A stretch of DNA of 21,744 bases from Clostridium sp. UBA4108 (GTDB taxonomy: Bacteria > Bacillota > Clostridia > Clostridiales > Clostridiaceae). Under the pieces are notes generated by a model. The model was not told where the DNA came from and ran no database searches. It saw only the letters and a list, made by a program, of their open reading frames with translations. The stretch lies in contig DFXM01000029.1 of the NCBI GenBank assembly GCA_002381695.1, positions 1 through 21,744 on the forward strand, read 5' to 3'. Shown here piece after piece: positions 15,888 through 21,744 of the stretch; the first letter of the stretch is position 1, and every line of letters starts with the position of its first letter. The position numbers and the translations under genes are program-made.

Positions 15888-17429
15888 ATGTCTACGGTAG
15901 AAAATAATATTAATTCACCAGAGCTTGAAATGAATAATGAACAATTAGATGCTCATGAAGCAGAATTTAATGAGCAAGTTAGGATAAGAAGACAAAAGCT
16001 TGCTGAACTTCAGCAGCAAGGCAAAGATCCATTTGATGTATACAAGGTTGAAAGAACTCATACAGCAGAGGAAGTTAAAAGTAATTTTGAAGAGCTTCAA
16101 GAAAAAGATGTAACAGTAGCAGGAAGATTAATGTCCAAAAGAATTCAAGGTAAAGCTGGATTCTGTGATGTTCATGATAGAAGTGGAAAGATTCAAGTAT
16201 ATGTTAGATTAGATGGTGTAGGTGAAGAGCAATTTAAAGATGCTAAAACCTTTGATATAGGAGATTTTGTTGAGGTAATAGGGCATCCATTTGTAACAAA
16301 AACTGGAGAAACTTCAGTACGTGCAAATAGCATTAAACTTATATCAAAATCATTAAAGCCGCTTCCAGAAAAGTGGCACGGGCTTAAAAATCCTGATTTA
16401 AAATATAGACAAAGAGAAGTAGATCTTGTAATGAATAAAGATGTAAGAGATACTTTTATGAAGAGAGTTCAAATTATAAGATATGTAAGAGAATTCTTAG
16501 ATAATAGAGGATATTTAGAGGTGGAAACTCCAATATTATCACCAATAGCAGGAGGAGCTGCAGCAAGACCATTCTTAACTCACCATAATACACTAGATAT
16601 AGATATGTATTTAAGAATAGCTACAGAGTTATATTTAAAAAGATGTATCGTAGGTGGGCTTGAGAAAGTATATGATATGGGTAAAAATTTCAGAAATGAA
16701 GGCATGAGTATAAGACATAACCCAGAGTTTACAATGATAGAATTATATGAAGCTTATGCTGATTATAATGATATGATGAAAATAACAGAGGATTTAATTG
16801 CATATGTATGTGAGAAGGTTCATGGTACAACTAAGGTTGTATACCAAGGAACGGAGATAGATTTTACACCACCATGGAGAAGATTAACTATGGTAGATGC
16901 AGTAAAGGAATATTCAGATATAGATTTTAACAACATTAAAACTGATGAAGAAGCAAGAGCTATAGCTAAAGAAAAGCATTTAGAATTTAAAAAAGAATTA
17001 AAGGATTGTACAAAGGCTGATATATTAAACGCATTATTTGAGGAATATGCAGAAAAGCATTTAATTCAACCTACATTCCTTTGTGATTATCCAGTTGAGA
17101 TTTCACCATTAACTAAGAAAAAACGTGGGAATGATGAATTTACAGAAAGATTTGAAGGATTTATCTATGGAAGAGAGGTATGCAATGCATACTCAGAGCT
17201 TAATGATCCTATAGTTCAAAGAGATAGATTTGAGCAGCAAGCTAAAGAAAGAGAACTTGGGGATGATGAAGCTTATATGATAGATGAAGAATTTATGAGT
17301 GCACTTGAAGTTGGAATGCCTCCAACAGGTGGATTAGGAATAGGTATAGATAGAATAGTAATGTTCTTAACCGATTCTGTTTCAATAAGAGACGTTATAC
17401 TATTCCCAACAATGAAACCATTACAATAA
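15888..17429 (+). CDS. lysS: Lysyl-tRNA synthetase (class II)
   Basis: The enzyme charges tRNA-Lys with lysine. An acidic, helical N-terminal extension (about 1-45) precedes the OB-fold anticodon-binding domain, which contains VAGRLMSKR (from about 78). The class II catalytic domain follows. Motif 2 is FRNEG (268-272) with HNPEFTMIELYEAY after it. Motif 3 is GIGIDR, with D488 and R489. Length (513 aa) is normal. An AGGAGG ribosome binding site is present. No T-box is seen, and it is transcribed with greA. Confidence 0.97.
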   Translation: MSTVENNINSPELEMNNEQLDAHEAEFNEQVRIRRQKLAELQQQGKDPFDVYKVERTHTAEEVKSNFEELQEKDVTVAGRLMSKRIQGKAGFCDVHDRSGKIQVYVRLDGVGEEQFKDAKTFDIGDFVEVIGHPFVTKTGETSVRANSIKLISKSLKPLPEKWHGLKNPDLKYRQREVDLVMNKDVRDTFMKRVQIIRYVREFLDNRGYLEVETPILSPIAGGAAARPFLTHHNTLDIDMYLRIATELYLKRCIVGGLEKVYDMGKNFRNEGMSIRHNPEFTMIELYEAYADYNDMMKITEDLIAYVCEKVHGTTKVVYQGTEIDFTPPWRRLTMVDAVKEYSDIDFNNIKTDEEARAIAKEKHLEFKKELKDCTKADILNALFEEYAEKHLIQPTFLCDYPVEISPLTKKKRGNDEFTERFEGFIYGREVCNAYSELNDPIVQRDRFEQQAKERELGDDEAYMIDEEFMSALEVGMPPTGGLGIGIDRIVMFLTDSVSIRDVILFPTMKPLQ

Positions 17430-17457
17430 AAGTAAATCATATGGTAATAAGTTACAC

Positions 17458-17503
17458 AAAGCGAAATTCACAAGCAAAATTATTTACTTGTGAATCTAGC
17501 TTT
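17458..17503 (+). terminator. Hairpin downstream of lysS, possible terminator
   Basis: ATTCACAAG (17466-17474) pairs with CTTGTGAAT (17487-17495), and AAAGC (17458-17462) pairs with GCTTT (17499-17503) across a 3/3 internal loop. The T tail is weak, so termination may be inefficient. The rest of 17504-17612 shows no gene. Confidence 0.5.
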
Positions 17504-17612
17504 CTGTAATTTCCATTTTGGTTGACGTATATTGATATAGAAGTCGGTATAAGAAGAAGCATTTTGGTCTATAATATATATAAATTTAATGTGTAAAATT
17601 GAAAATAAGGTA

Positions 17613-17640
17613 TTGCATTTTATTAATAATTTGCTATAAT
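17613..17640 (+). promoter_or_regulatory. Extended -10 promoter of tRNA-Asn
   Basis: TTGCAT (17613-17618) is followed after 16 bases by TATAAT (17635-17640), which is preceded by TGC to make an extended -10. Initiation near 17647 is about 15 bases before the mature tRNA. Confidence 0.75.
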
Positions 17641-17661
17641 GATATTGTAATTAATGAATAT

Positions 17662-17736
<75 letters not shown>

Positions 17737-17750
17737 AATTTTGCATGTAT

Positions 17751-17778
17751 GCTGACTTTGAAGTCAGCTATTTTGTTA
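17751..17778 (+). terminator. Rho-independent terminator after tRNA-Asn
   Basis: GCTGACT (17751-17757) and AGTCAGC pair around TTGA, followed by TATTTTGTTATA. It separates the tRNA from the T-box leader. Confidence 0.85.
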
Positions 17779-17834
17779 TACTTGAAGAGAATAAAGTTAA
17801 TGATGATTATGAATAAATAAAATTTAATATAATA

Positions 17835-18013
17835 ACTATGATAAAGAAGAGTAGTAGTATAAATTTTATAGAGAGGTAGTGTAGGGTGTAAACTGCTAGA
17901 TGAATACTATGAAGGGAGCTTTGGAGTTAAATAAATTTGTAGAGATGGGCTATAGCCAATAAGGGTGGAACCGCGGAATTAATTTCGTCCCTTAGCTGGT
18001 TAAGGCTTTTTTT
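17835..18013 (+). promoter_or_regulatory. Glycine T-box leader upstream of glyS
   Basis: A T-box senses uncharged tRNA and permits read-through into the synthetase gene. The T-box core AGGGTGGAACCGCGG is at 17962-17976. Its TGGA would pair with a tRNA ending UCCA, as tRNA-Gly does. The terminator form is CCTTA/TAAGG (17989-17993 and 18000-18004) with a long T run, and GGTGGAACCGCGG...CGTCCC can form the antiterminator. In stem I, GTAGTAT can pair with ATACTAT (17904-17910), placing the specifier in GAAGGGAGC (17911-17919). The codon is GGA (17915-17917) or GGG, both glycine. The upstream -10 candidate is TATAAT at 17828-17833, without a clear -35. Confidence 0.92.
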
Positions 18014-18063
18014 ATTTATCTAAATATGTATAAAGGCAAATAAATATAAGTGGAGGTATATAT

Positions 18064-19455
18064 ATGGCAAATGAATTAACAATGGATAAGCTAGTGGCAT
18101 TATGTAAAAATAGGGGATTTGTATTCTCAGGATCAGAGATTTATGGTGGACTTGCTAACTCTTGGGATTATGGTCCATTGGGAGTAGAATTTAAAAACAA
18201 TGTAAAGAAAGCTTGGTGGAAAAAATTTGTTCAAGAGAGTCCATATAATGTTGGATTAGACTGTGCAATATTAATGAATCCAGAGGTATGGGTAGCATCT
18301 GGACATATAGGTGGTTTTTCAGACCCATTAATGGATTGTAAAGATTGTAAGGCTAGATTCAGAGCTGATAAATTAGTTGAAGATCATATGACAGCTCAAG
18401 GCGCTGAAGTGGCTGTAGCTGATGGATGGTCAAATGAAGAGTATAAAGAGTATATTGAAAAGCATGAGATAGTTTGTCCTAAATGTGGGAAGAAAAATTT
18501 CACTGATATTAGAAAGTTTAATCTTATGTTTAAGACATTCCAAGGTATAACAGAAGATAGTAAAAGTGAGATATATTTAAGACCGGAAACAGCACAAGGT
18601 ATATTCGTTAACTTTAAAAATGCTCAAAGGACGTCAAGAAAAAAGGTGCCTTTTGGTATAGCTCAAATAGGAAAATCCTTTAGGAATGAAATTACTCCAG
18701 GAAACTTTACATTTAGAACTAGAGAGTTTGAACAAATGGAACTTGAATTTTTTTGCAAACCAGGTACAGATTTAGAATGGTTTGATTATTGGAAGGAACA
18801 ATGTAGAACATTCTTATTCGCATTAGGAATGCAAGAAGAAAGATTAAGATTTAGAGATCACAGTAAAGAGGAATTATCTTTTTACAGTAATGCTACTTGC
18901 GATATAGAGTTCTTATTCCCATTTGGCTGGGGAGAACTATGGGGAATAGCTGATAGAACAGATTATGATTTAAAGAAACACATGGAACATTCAGGAGAAG
19001 ATTTATCATATCTTGATCCAACTACAAATGAAAAATATGTACCATATTGCATAGAGCCTTCACTTGGAGCAGATAGGGTTGCATTGGCATTCTTATGTAA
19101 TGCTTATGAGGAAGAAGAATTAGAAGGCGGGGATGTGAGAAATGTATTACATTTACATCCTGCATTAGCACCATTTAAGGCAGCGGTATTACCATTGAGT
19201 AAAAAATTAAGTGAAAAGGCTTTAGAAGTATATGGAATGTTAGCTAAGAAGTTTAATGTGGATTATGATGAAGCTGGAAGCATAGGAAAGAGATATAGAA
19301 GAGAAGATGAGATAGGAACTCCATTCTGTGTAACTGTAGATTTTGATACTTTAGAAGATAACTCAGTAACTGTAAGAGATAGAGACACTATGGAACAGAT
19401 AAGATTGTCTATAGATGAGTTAGTAGCCTATGTAGAAGAAAAATTAGAATTTTAA
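18064..19455 (+). CDS. glyS: Glycyl-tRNA synthetase, single-chain (alpha2) type
   Basis: The enzyme charges tRNA-Gly. This is the homodimeric type shared with archaea and eukaryotes, not the two-subunit glyQ-glyS type. At 463 aa it has the catalytic core with RPETAQGIFVNF (about 172-183), the motif 2 region FRNEITPGNFTFRTREFEQ (from about 208) and motif 3 EPSLGADRVALAFL (from about 334). The C-terminal 100 or so residues are the anticodon-binding domain. Two CxxC pairs, C92-C95 and C138-C141, in the insertion after motif 1 look like a zinc-binding knuckle. A GGAGG ribosome binding site precedes the ATG. Expression is controlled by the T-box immediately upstream. Confidence 0.97.
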   Translation: MANELTMDKLVALCKNRGFVFSGSEIYGGLANSWDYGPLGVEFKNNVKKAWWKKFVQESPYNVGLDCAILMNPEVWVASGHIGGFSDPLMDCKDCKARFRADKLVEDHMTAQGAEVAVADGWSNEEYKEYIEKHEIVCPKCGKKNFTDIRKFNLMFKTFQGITEDSKSEIYLRPETAQGIFVNFKNAQRTSRKKVPFGIAQIGKSFRNEITPGNFTFRTREFEQMELEFFCKPGTDLEWFDYWKEQCRTFLFALGMQEERLRFRDHSKEELSFYSNATCDIEFLFPFGWGELWGIADRTDYDLKKHMEHSGEDLSYLDPTTNEKYVPYCIEPSLGADRVALAFLCNAYEEEELEGGDVRNVLHLHPALAPFKAAVLPLSKKLSEKALEVYGMLAKKFNVDYDEAGSIGKRYRREDEIGTPFCVTVDFDTLEDNSVTVRDRDTMEQIRLSIDELVAYVEEKLEF

Positions 19456-19464
19456 TATATAAAT

Positions 19465-19553
19465 AAGGCAATGATTTTAATATGTGTTGATTTACAGAGA
19501 GGATACTTTAGTACATTTTCAACATTATATTAAAAACAGAGCCTTTTTTTATT
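19465..19553 (+). terminator. Long-stem terminator after glyS
   Basis: AAGGC (19465-19469) pairs with GCCTT (19541-19545). TTTTAATAT (19475-19483) pairs with ATATTAAAA (19527-19535), and TGTTGA (19485-19490) with TCAACA (19519-19524). Together they form a long interrupted stem with a 28-base loop, ending in a run of T. It is unusually long for a simple terminator. Confidence 0.75.
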
Positions 19554-19579
19554 ATATAATTTATAAAAGAAGCACAACT

Positions 19580-19619
19580 ATAAAAATACATAATACGACA
19601 AAAATTATAGTATTTTTAT
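19580..19619. repeat. AT-rich inverted repeat
   Basis: ATAAAAATAC (19580-19589) pairs with GTATTTTTAT (19610-19619), and inner ATAAT pairs with ATTAT after a one-base bulge, giving about 15 pairs. The function is unknown. Confidence 0.5.
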
Positions 19620-19639
19620 TAGAAACTATTAGGGAAAAA

Positions 19640-19671
19640 AGGTAAAAAAATAACCGGATTTTCATCCGGTA
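19640..19671 (-). terminator. Rho-independent terminator reading on the minus strand
   Basis: ACCGGAT/ATCCGGT form a 7-bp G:C-rich stem around a four-base loop. On the minus strand the stem is followed by TTATTTTTTTACC, a proper T tail. On the plus strand it is followed by AAAAATAG, which is not one. No minus-strand gene has been found that would use it. Confidence 0.65.
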
Positions 19672-19930
19672 AAAATAGGGTTTAATCATGGGGATATGTT
19701 ATGCTTTATGTCAAAATTTTGGGGAATCATCTTAACATATTTTCATCCAGCATAATGAGAGTATAACATAGCGAAATTTGCAAAGCAATATGTAGAAATT
19801 AAGTTTTTATATTAATTATATTAAATATTTTCTGAAAAATTTGATATAAAATAATATAAAGAATTAAAATTAATAGAAGTTAACATGCTGTATGGCAATG
19901 GAAGTTTATAATTTTTAAAGCTGTTAAATG

Positions 19931-19939
19931 TGATATAAT
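19931..19939 (+). promoter_or_regulatory. Extended -10 promoter of murD
   Basis: TGATATAAT combines a TGn extension with a perfect -10 (TATAAT at 19934-19939). No good -35 is present. Initiation would be near 19946, giving a leader of about 40 bases. Confidence 0.6.
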
Positions 19940-19957
19940 TAAAATAGTAATAGTGAA

Positions 19958-19980
19958 ATACAGTTTTACTGTATCGGAGG
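19958..19980 (+). promoter_or_regulatory. Hairpin abutting the murD ribosome binding site
   Basis: ATACAGT (19958-19964) and ACTGTAT (19968-19974) pair perfectly around TTT. The stem ends directly against the CGGAGG ribosome binding site (19975-19980). It may tune initiation or act as an operator, since the element is also a DNA palindrome. Confidence 0.4.
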
Positions 19981-19987
19981 ATTAGGT

Positions 19988-21373
19988 ATGAAAAGAAATT
20001 TTAATGAATTTAAAACATTTATTTATAGTAAAAATGTAGCTGTAGTAGGAATAGGGGTAAGTAATATTCCGGTAATAAAATTTTTAAGAAAATTAGGAGC
20101 CGAAGTAACAGCTTTCGATAAAAAAACTAAAGAAGAGTTAAATGAAGTGATAAATGAATTTGAACCATTAGGGGTAAAGTTCCAATTAGGAGATAATTAC
20201 CTTGATAATCTTAGAGGATTCGATGTAATATTTAAAACGCCATCAATGAGGATAGATAGTAAAGAATTAATTCTAGCTAAGGAAGAAGGAGCTTATATAA
20301 CCTCTGAAATGGAAGAGTTTATAAGATATTGTCCAGCTAAAATCTATGGAATAACAGGGAGTGATGGTAAAACTACAACTACTTCACTTATATACAACAT
20401 CTTAAAAGAAGAAGGATATAAAACGTGGGTAGGTGGCAATATAGGCACACCATTATTTACAAGAATAGAAGAAATTGAAAAAGACGATAGAGTTGTATTA
20501 GAATTATCAAGTTTTCAATTGATGACTATAAATGAATCACCAGAGATTGCAATTATAACTAATCTATCTCCCAATCATCTAGATATGCATAAAAATTTAG
20601 ATGAATATATTGATGCTAAGAGAAACATATATAAGTATCAAAATGAAAGTAACCTTTTAGTGTTAAATGAAGATAATGAAACTACTAGGAGTATTATTGG
20701 AAAAGAAGCAGGAACTCTATATACTTTTAGTATTAAGAACGTTATTGAAAAGGGAGCATATTATAGAGACGGTATGCTTTATGTAAAAGGGATAAAAGTC
20801 TGTGAAAAAAAAGAACTTAAACTAATTGGCATGTATAATGTTGAAAATTTATTAGCTGCTTTTTCTGGAACTTGTGATGATGTAAGTGTAGAAACCTTAA
20901 GAAAAGTTGCAATTACATTTGGAGGAGTAGAACATAGAAATGAATTTATAAAAGAAATAGATGGTGTAAAATATTACAATGATTCTATAGCAACAAGTCC
21001 TACTAGAGTGCTGGCGAGCATTAAAGCTTTTGAAAAGCCAATTATACTTATTGCAGGAGGATATGATAAAAAGTTACCTTTTGAACCCTTAGCTTTTCAG
21101 GGTTATCCATATATACAGTCGTTAATCCTTCTGGGTGCAACTAAGGATAAGATAAGGGATGCATTCGATGAGTTAGAGAGGAATCAGGGTATAAAGATAC
21201 CAATCTATGAGGCGAATTCATTAGAGGAAGCTGTAGCAGTAGCAAAGAAAATATCACATGAAGGAGATGTAGTAACTCTCTCACCTGCCTGTGCAGCCTT
21301 TGATATGTTTACTAATTTCGCTGTTAGAGGTAATAAATTTAAAAGTATAGTGAATGAAATATATATATTATAA
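19988..21373 (+). CDS. murD: UDP-N-acetylmuramoylalanine-D-glutamate ligase
   Basis: MurD adds D-glutamate to UDP-MurNAc-L-Ala in cytoplasmic peptidoglycan precursor synthesis. The N-terminal Rossmann domain has VAVVGIGVSN (about 17-26). The ATP loop GITGSDGKTTT is at residues 121-131 with K128. LSPNHLDMH (about 198-206) and the expected carbamylated lysine K211 in DAKRN complete the Mur-ligase core. SPACAAFDMF lies near the C terminus. Length (461 aa) is standard. It stands alone rather than in a division and cell-wall cluster, with its own promoter and terminator. Confidence 0.96.
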   Translation: MKRNFNEFKTFIYSKNVAVVGIGVSNIPVIKFLRKLGAEVTAFDKKTKEELNEVINEFEPLGVKFQLGDNYLDNLRGFDVIFKTPSMRIDSKELILAKEEGAYITSEMEEFIRYCPAKIYGITGSDGKTTTTSLIYNILKEEGYKTWVGGNIGTPLFTRIEEIEKDDRVVLELSSFQLMTINESPEIAIITNLSPNHLDMHKNLDEYIDAKRNIYKYQNESNLLVLNEDNETTRSIIGKEAGTLYTFSIKNVIEKGAYYRDGMLYVKGIKVCEKKELKLIGMYNVENLLAAFSGTCDDVSVETLRKVAITFGGVEHRNEFIKEIDGVKYYNDSIATSPTRVLASIKAFEKPIILIAGGYDKKLPFEPLAFQGYPYIQSLILLGATKDKIRDAFDELERNQGIKIPIYEANSLEEAVAVAKKISHEGDVVTLSPACAAFDMFTNFAVRGNKFKSIVNEIYIL

Positions 21374-21419
21374 TTATAAGAGTTATTTAGAAATTTATAT
21401 AAAATACACTGTATCAGGA

Positions 21420-21450
21420 TGAAGGATTGGGGAACCAATCCTTGTTTTTA
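21420..21450 (+). terminator. Rho-independent terminator after murD
   Basis: AAGGATTGG (21422-21430) and CCAATCCTT (21435-21443) pair perfectly around a GGAA loop of GNRA type. GTTTTTATAG follows. ACACT and AGTGT further out can extend the structure. Confidence 0.92.
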
Positions 21451-21660
21451 TAGTGTTATCAATGGAAACTATACCGAGTGTATCAATAATAAAAAATAGA
21501 AGAAAAAAAAAGAAAAGTAACAAAATATTAATATAATTTATCATAATAAGGAAAAATGTAATGTGATTATTTTTGTATAAATGGTAAGATAATATTCGTC
21601 GCTGAGGTAACAAAACAGCAGACAAATAGTCAATATAAAGATGAAATGAAAAATTTTAAA
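21451..21660. other. Non-coding AT-rich spacer before the rRNA operon
   Basis: No credible gene. There is a purine-only A/G-rich tract at about 21488-21517 and an A/T-rich tract just before the promoter that could act as an UP element. No second promoter was found with confidence. Confidence 0.5.
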
Positions 21661-21666
21661 AAAATG

Positions 21667-21695
21667 TTGACAATAAGATATAAACTTGTTAAAAT
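21667..21695 (+). promoter_or_regulatory. Strong promoter of a ribosomal RNA operon
   Basis: TTGACA (21667-21672) and TAAAAT (21690-21695) are separated by exactly 17 bases, with an A/T-rich upstream tract. The downstream leader contains the boxA-like TGGTCTTTGAAAA, so the transcript is very probably a 16S rRNA precursor whose gene starts beyond the window. Confidence 0.82.
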
Positions 21696-21744
21696 AATAA
21701 AGTCGTCACTAGTAAGTGATGAAAAAATGGTCTTTGAAAATTAA
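21696..21744 (+). promoter_or_regulatory. rRNA operon leader with boxA-like element (cut by window edge)
   Basis: TGGTCTTTGAAAA (21728-21740) resembles the boxA antitermination element and the sequence usually found just upstream of 16S rRNA in clostridia. TCACT (21706-21710) and AGTGAT (21715-21720) can form a short hairpin before it. The mature 16S gene is not in the window. Confidence 0.7.

Larger units (their letters stand above)
19556..19930. other. Non-coding structured stretch between glyS and murD
   Basis: No credible gene on either strand. It holds an AT-rich hairpin (19580-19619), a G:C-rich hairpin of minus-strand terminator type (19640-19671), and inverted repeats around ATATGTTA (19694-19701) and TAACATAT (19733-19740), with further partners AGCATAA and TATAACATA up to 19770. 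ATTTTCATCC occurs twice, inside the terminator hairpin and again near 19740-19748. It may hold an antisense or small RNA, or a decayed gene. Confidence 0.45.

Noticed and set aside
21395..21625. Minus-strand hydrophobic frame after murD
   Set aside because: The phenylalanine- and leucine-rich stretch is just the translated purine tract, and it overlaps the murD terminator.

Overview
The window looks like a chromosomal housekeeping segment of a low-GC, spore-forming Firmicute, most likely Clostridium sensu stricto. The DNA is strongly AT-rich, Shine-Dalgarno sites are strong (AGGAGG type), and the gene content is clostridial: spoIIE, single-chain glyS behind a T-box, fhs, and a biotin-dependent sodium-pump decarboxylase. 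No phage, insertion sequence, CRISPR array or defence system is visible. Every protein gene and tRNA lies on the + strand.

Layout. Bases 1-173 are the end of a tRNA cluster: the 3' part of initiator tRNA-fMet, elongator tRNA-Met and a terminator. Bases 174-481 are a non-coding leader with a sporulation-type promoter. spoIIE follows, then a structured intergenic stretch (about 2888-3014) that may be a small RNA. Next come tilS-hpt, ftsH with its own promoter and terminator, and monocistronic fhs. Bases 9301-12818 hold a four-gene operon with all subunit types of a membrane Na+-translocating decarboxylase: a divergent carboxyltransferase, an OadG-like subunit, a biotin carrier and an OadB-like pump. 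Two tiny tandem genes for similar helical proteins follow directly after that operon's terminator. Then come coaX-dusB, greA-lysS, tRNA-Asn, T-box-glyS, a 430-base non-coding stretch with a minus-strand terminator, murD, and finally the promoter and boxA-like leader of what should be a ribosomal RNA operon starting just past the right edge.

Functionally, most of the window is translation and growth: tRNAs, TilS, DusB, LysRS, GlyRS, GreA and the rRNA leader. Around this sit one-carbon metabolism (Fhs), purine salvage (Hpt), CoA synthesis (CoaX), cell-wall synthesis (MurD), membrane proteolysis (FtsH) and the sigma-F-activating sporulation phosphatase (SpoIIE).

I do not see a clearly new multi-gene system. 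The most promising leads are the possible C-rich-loop small RNA after spoIIE, the decarboxylase whose carboxyltransferase has altered active-site motifs beside a canonical sodium pump, a terminator-like hairpin inside the coaX leader, the tandem small proteins, and the minus-strand terminator between glyS and murD. All promoters, terminators and RNA structures were called by eye, and protein functions were recognised from motifs without any database search.
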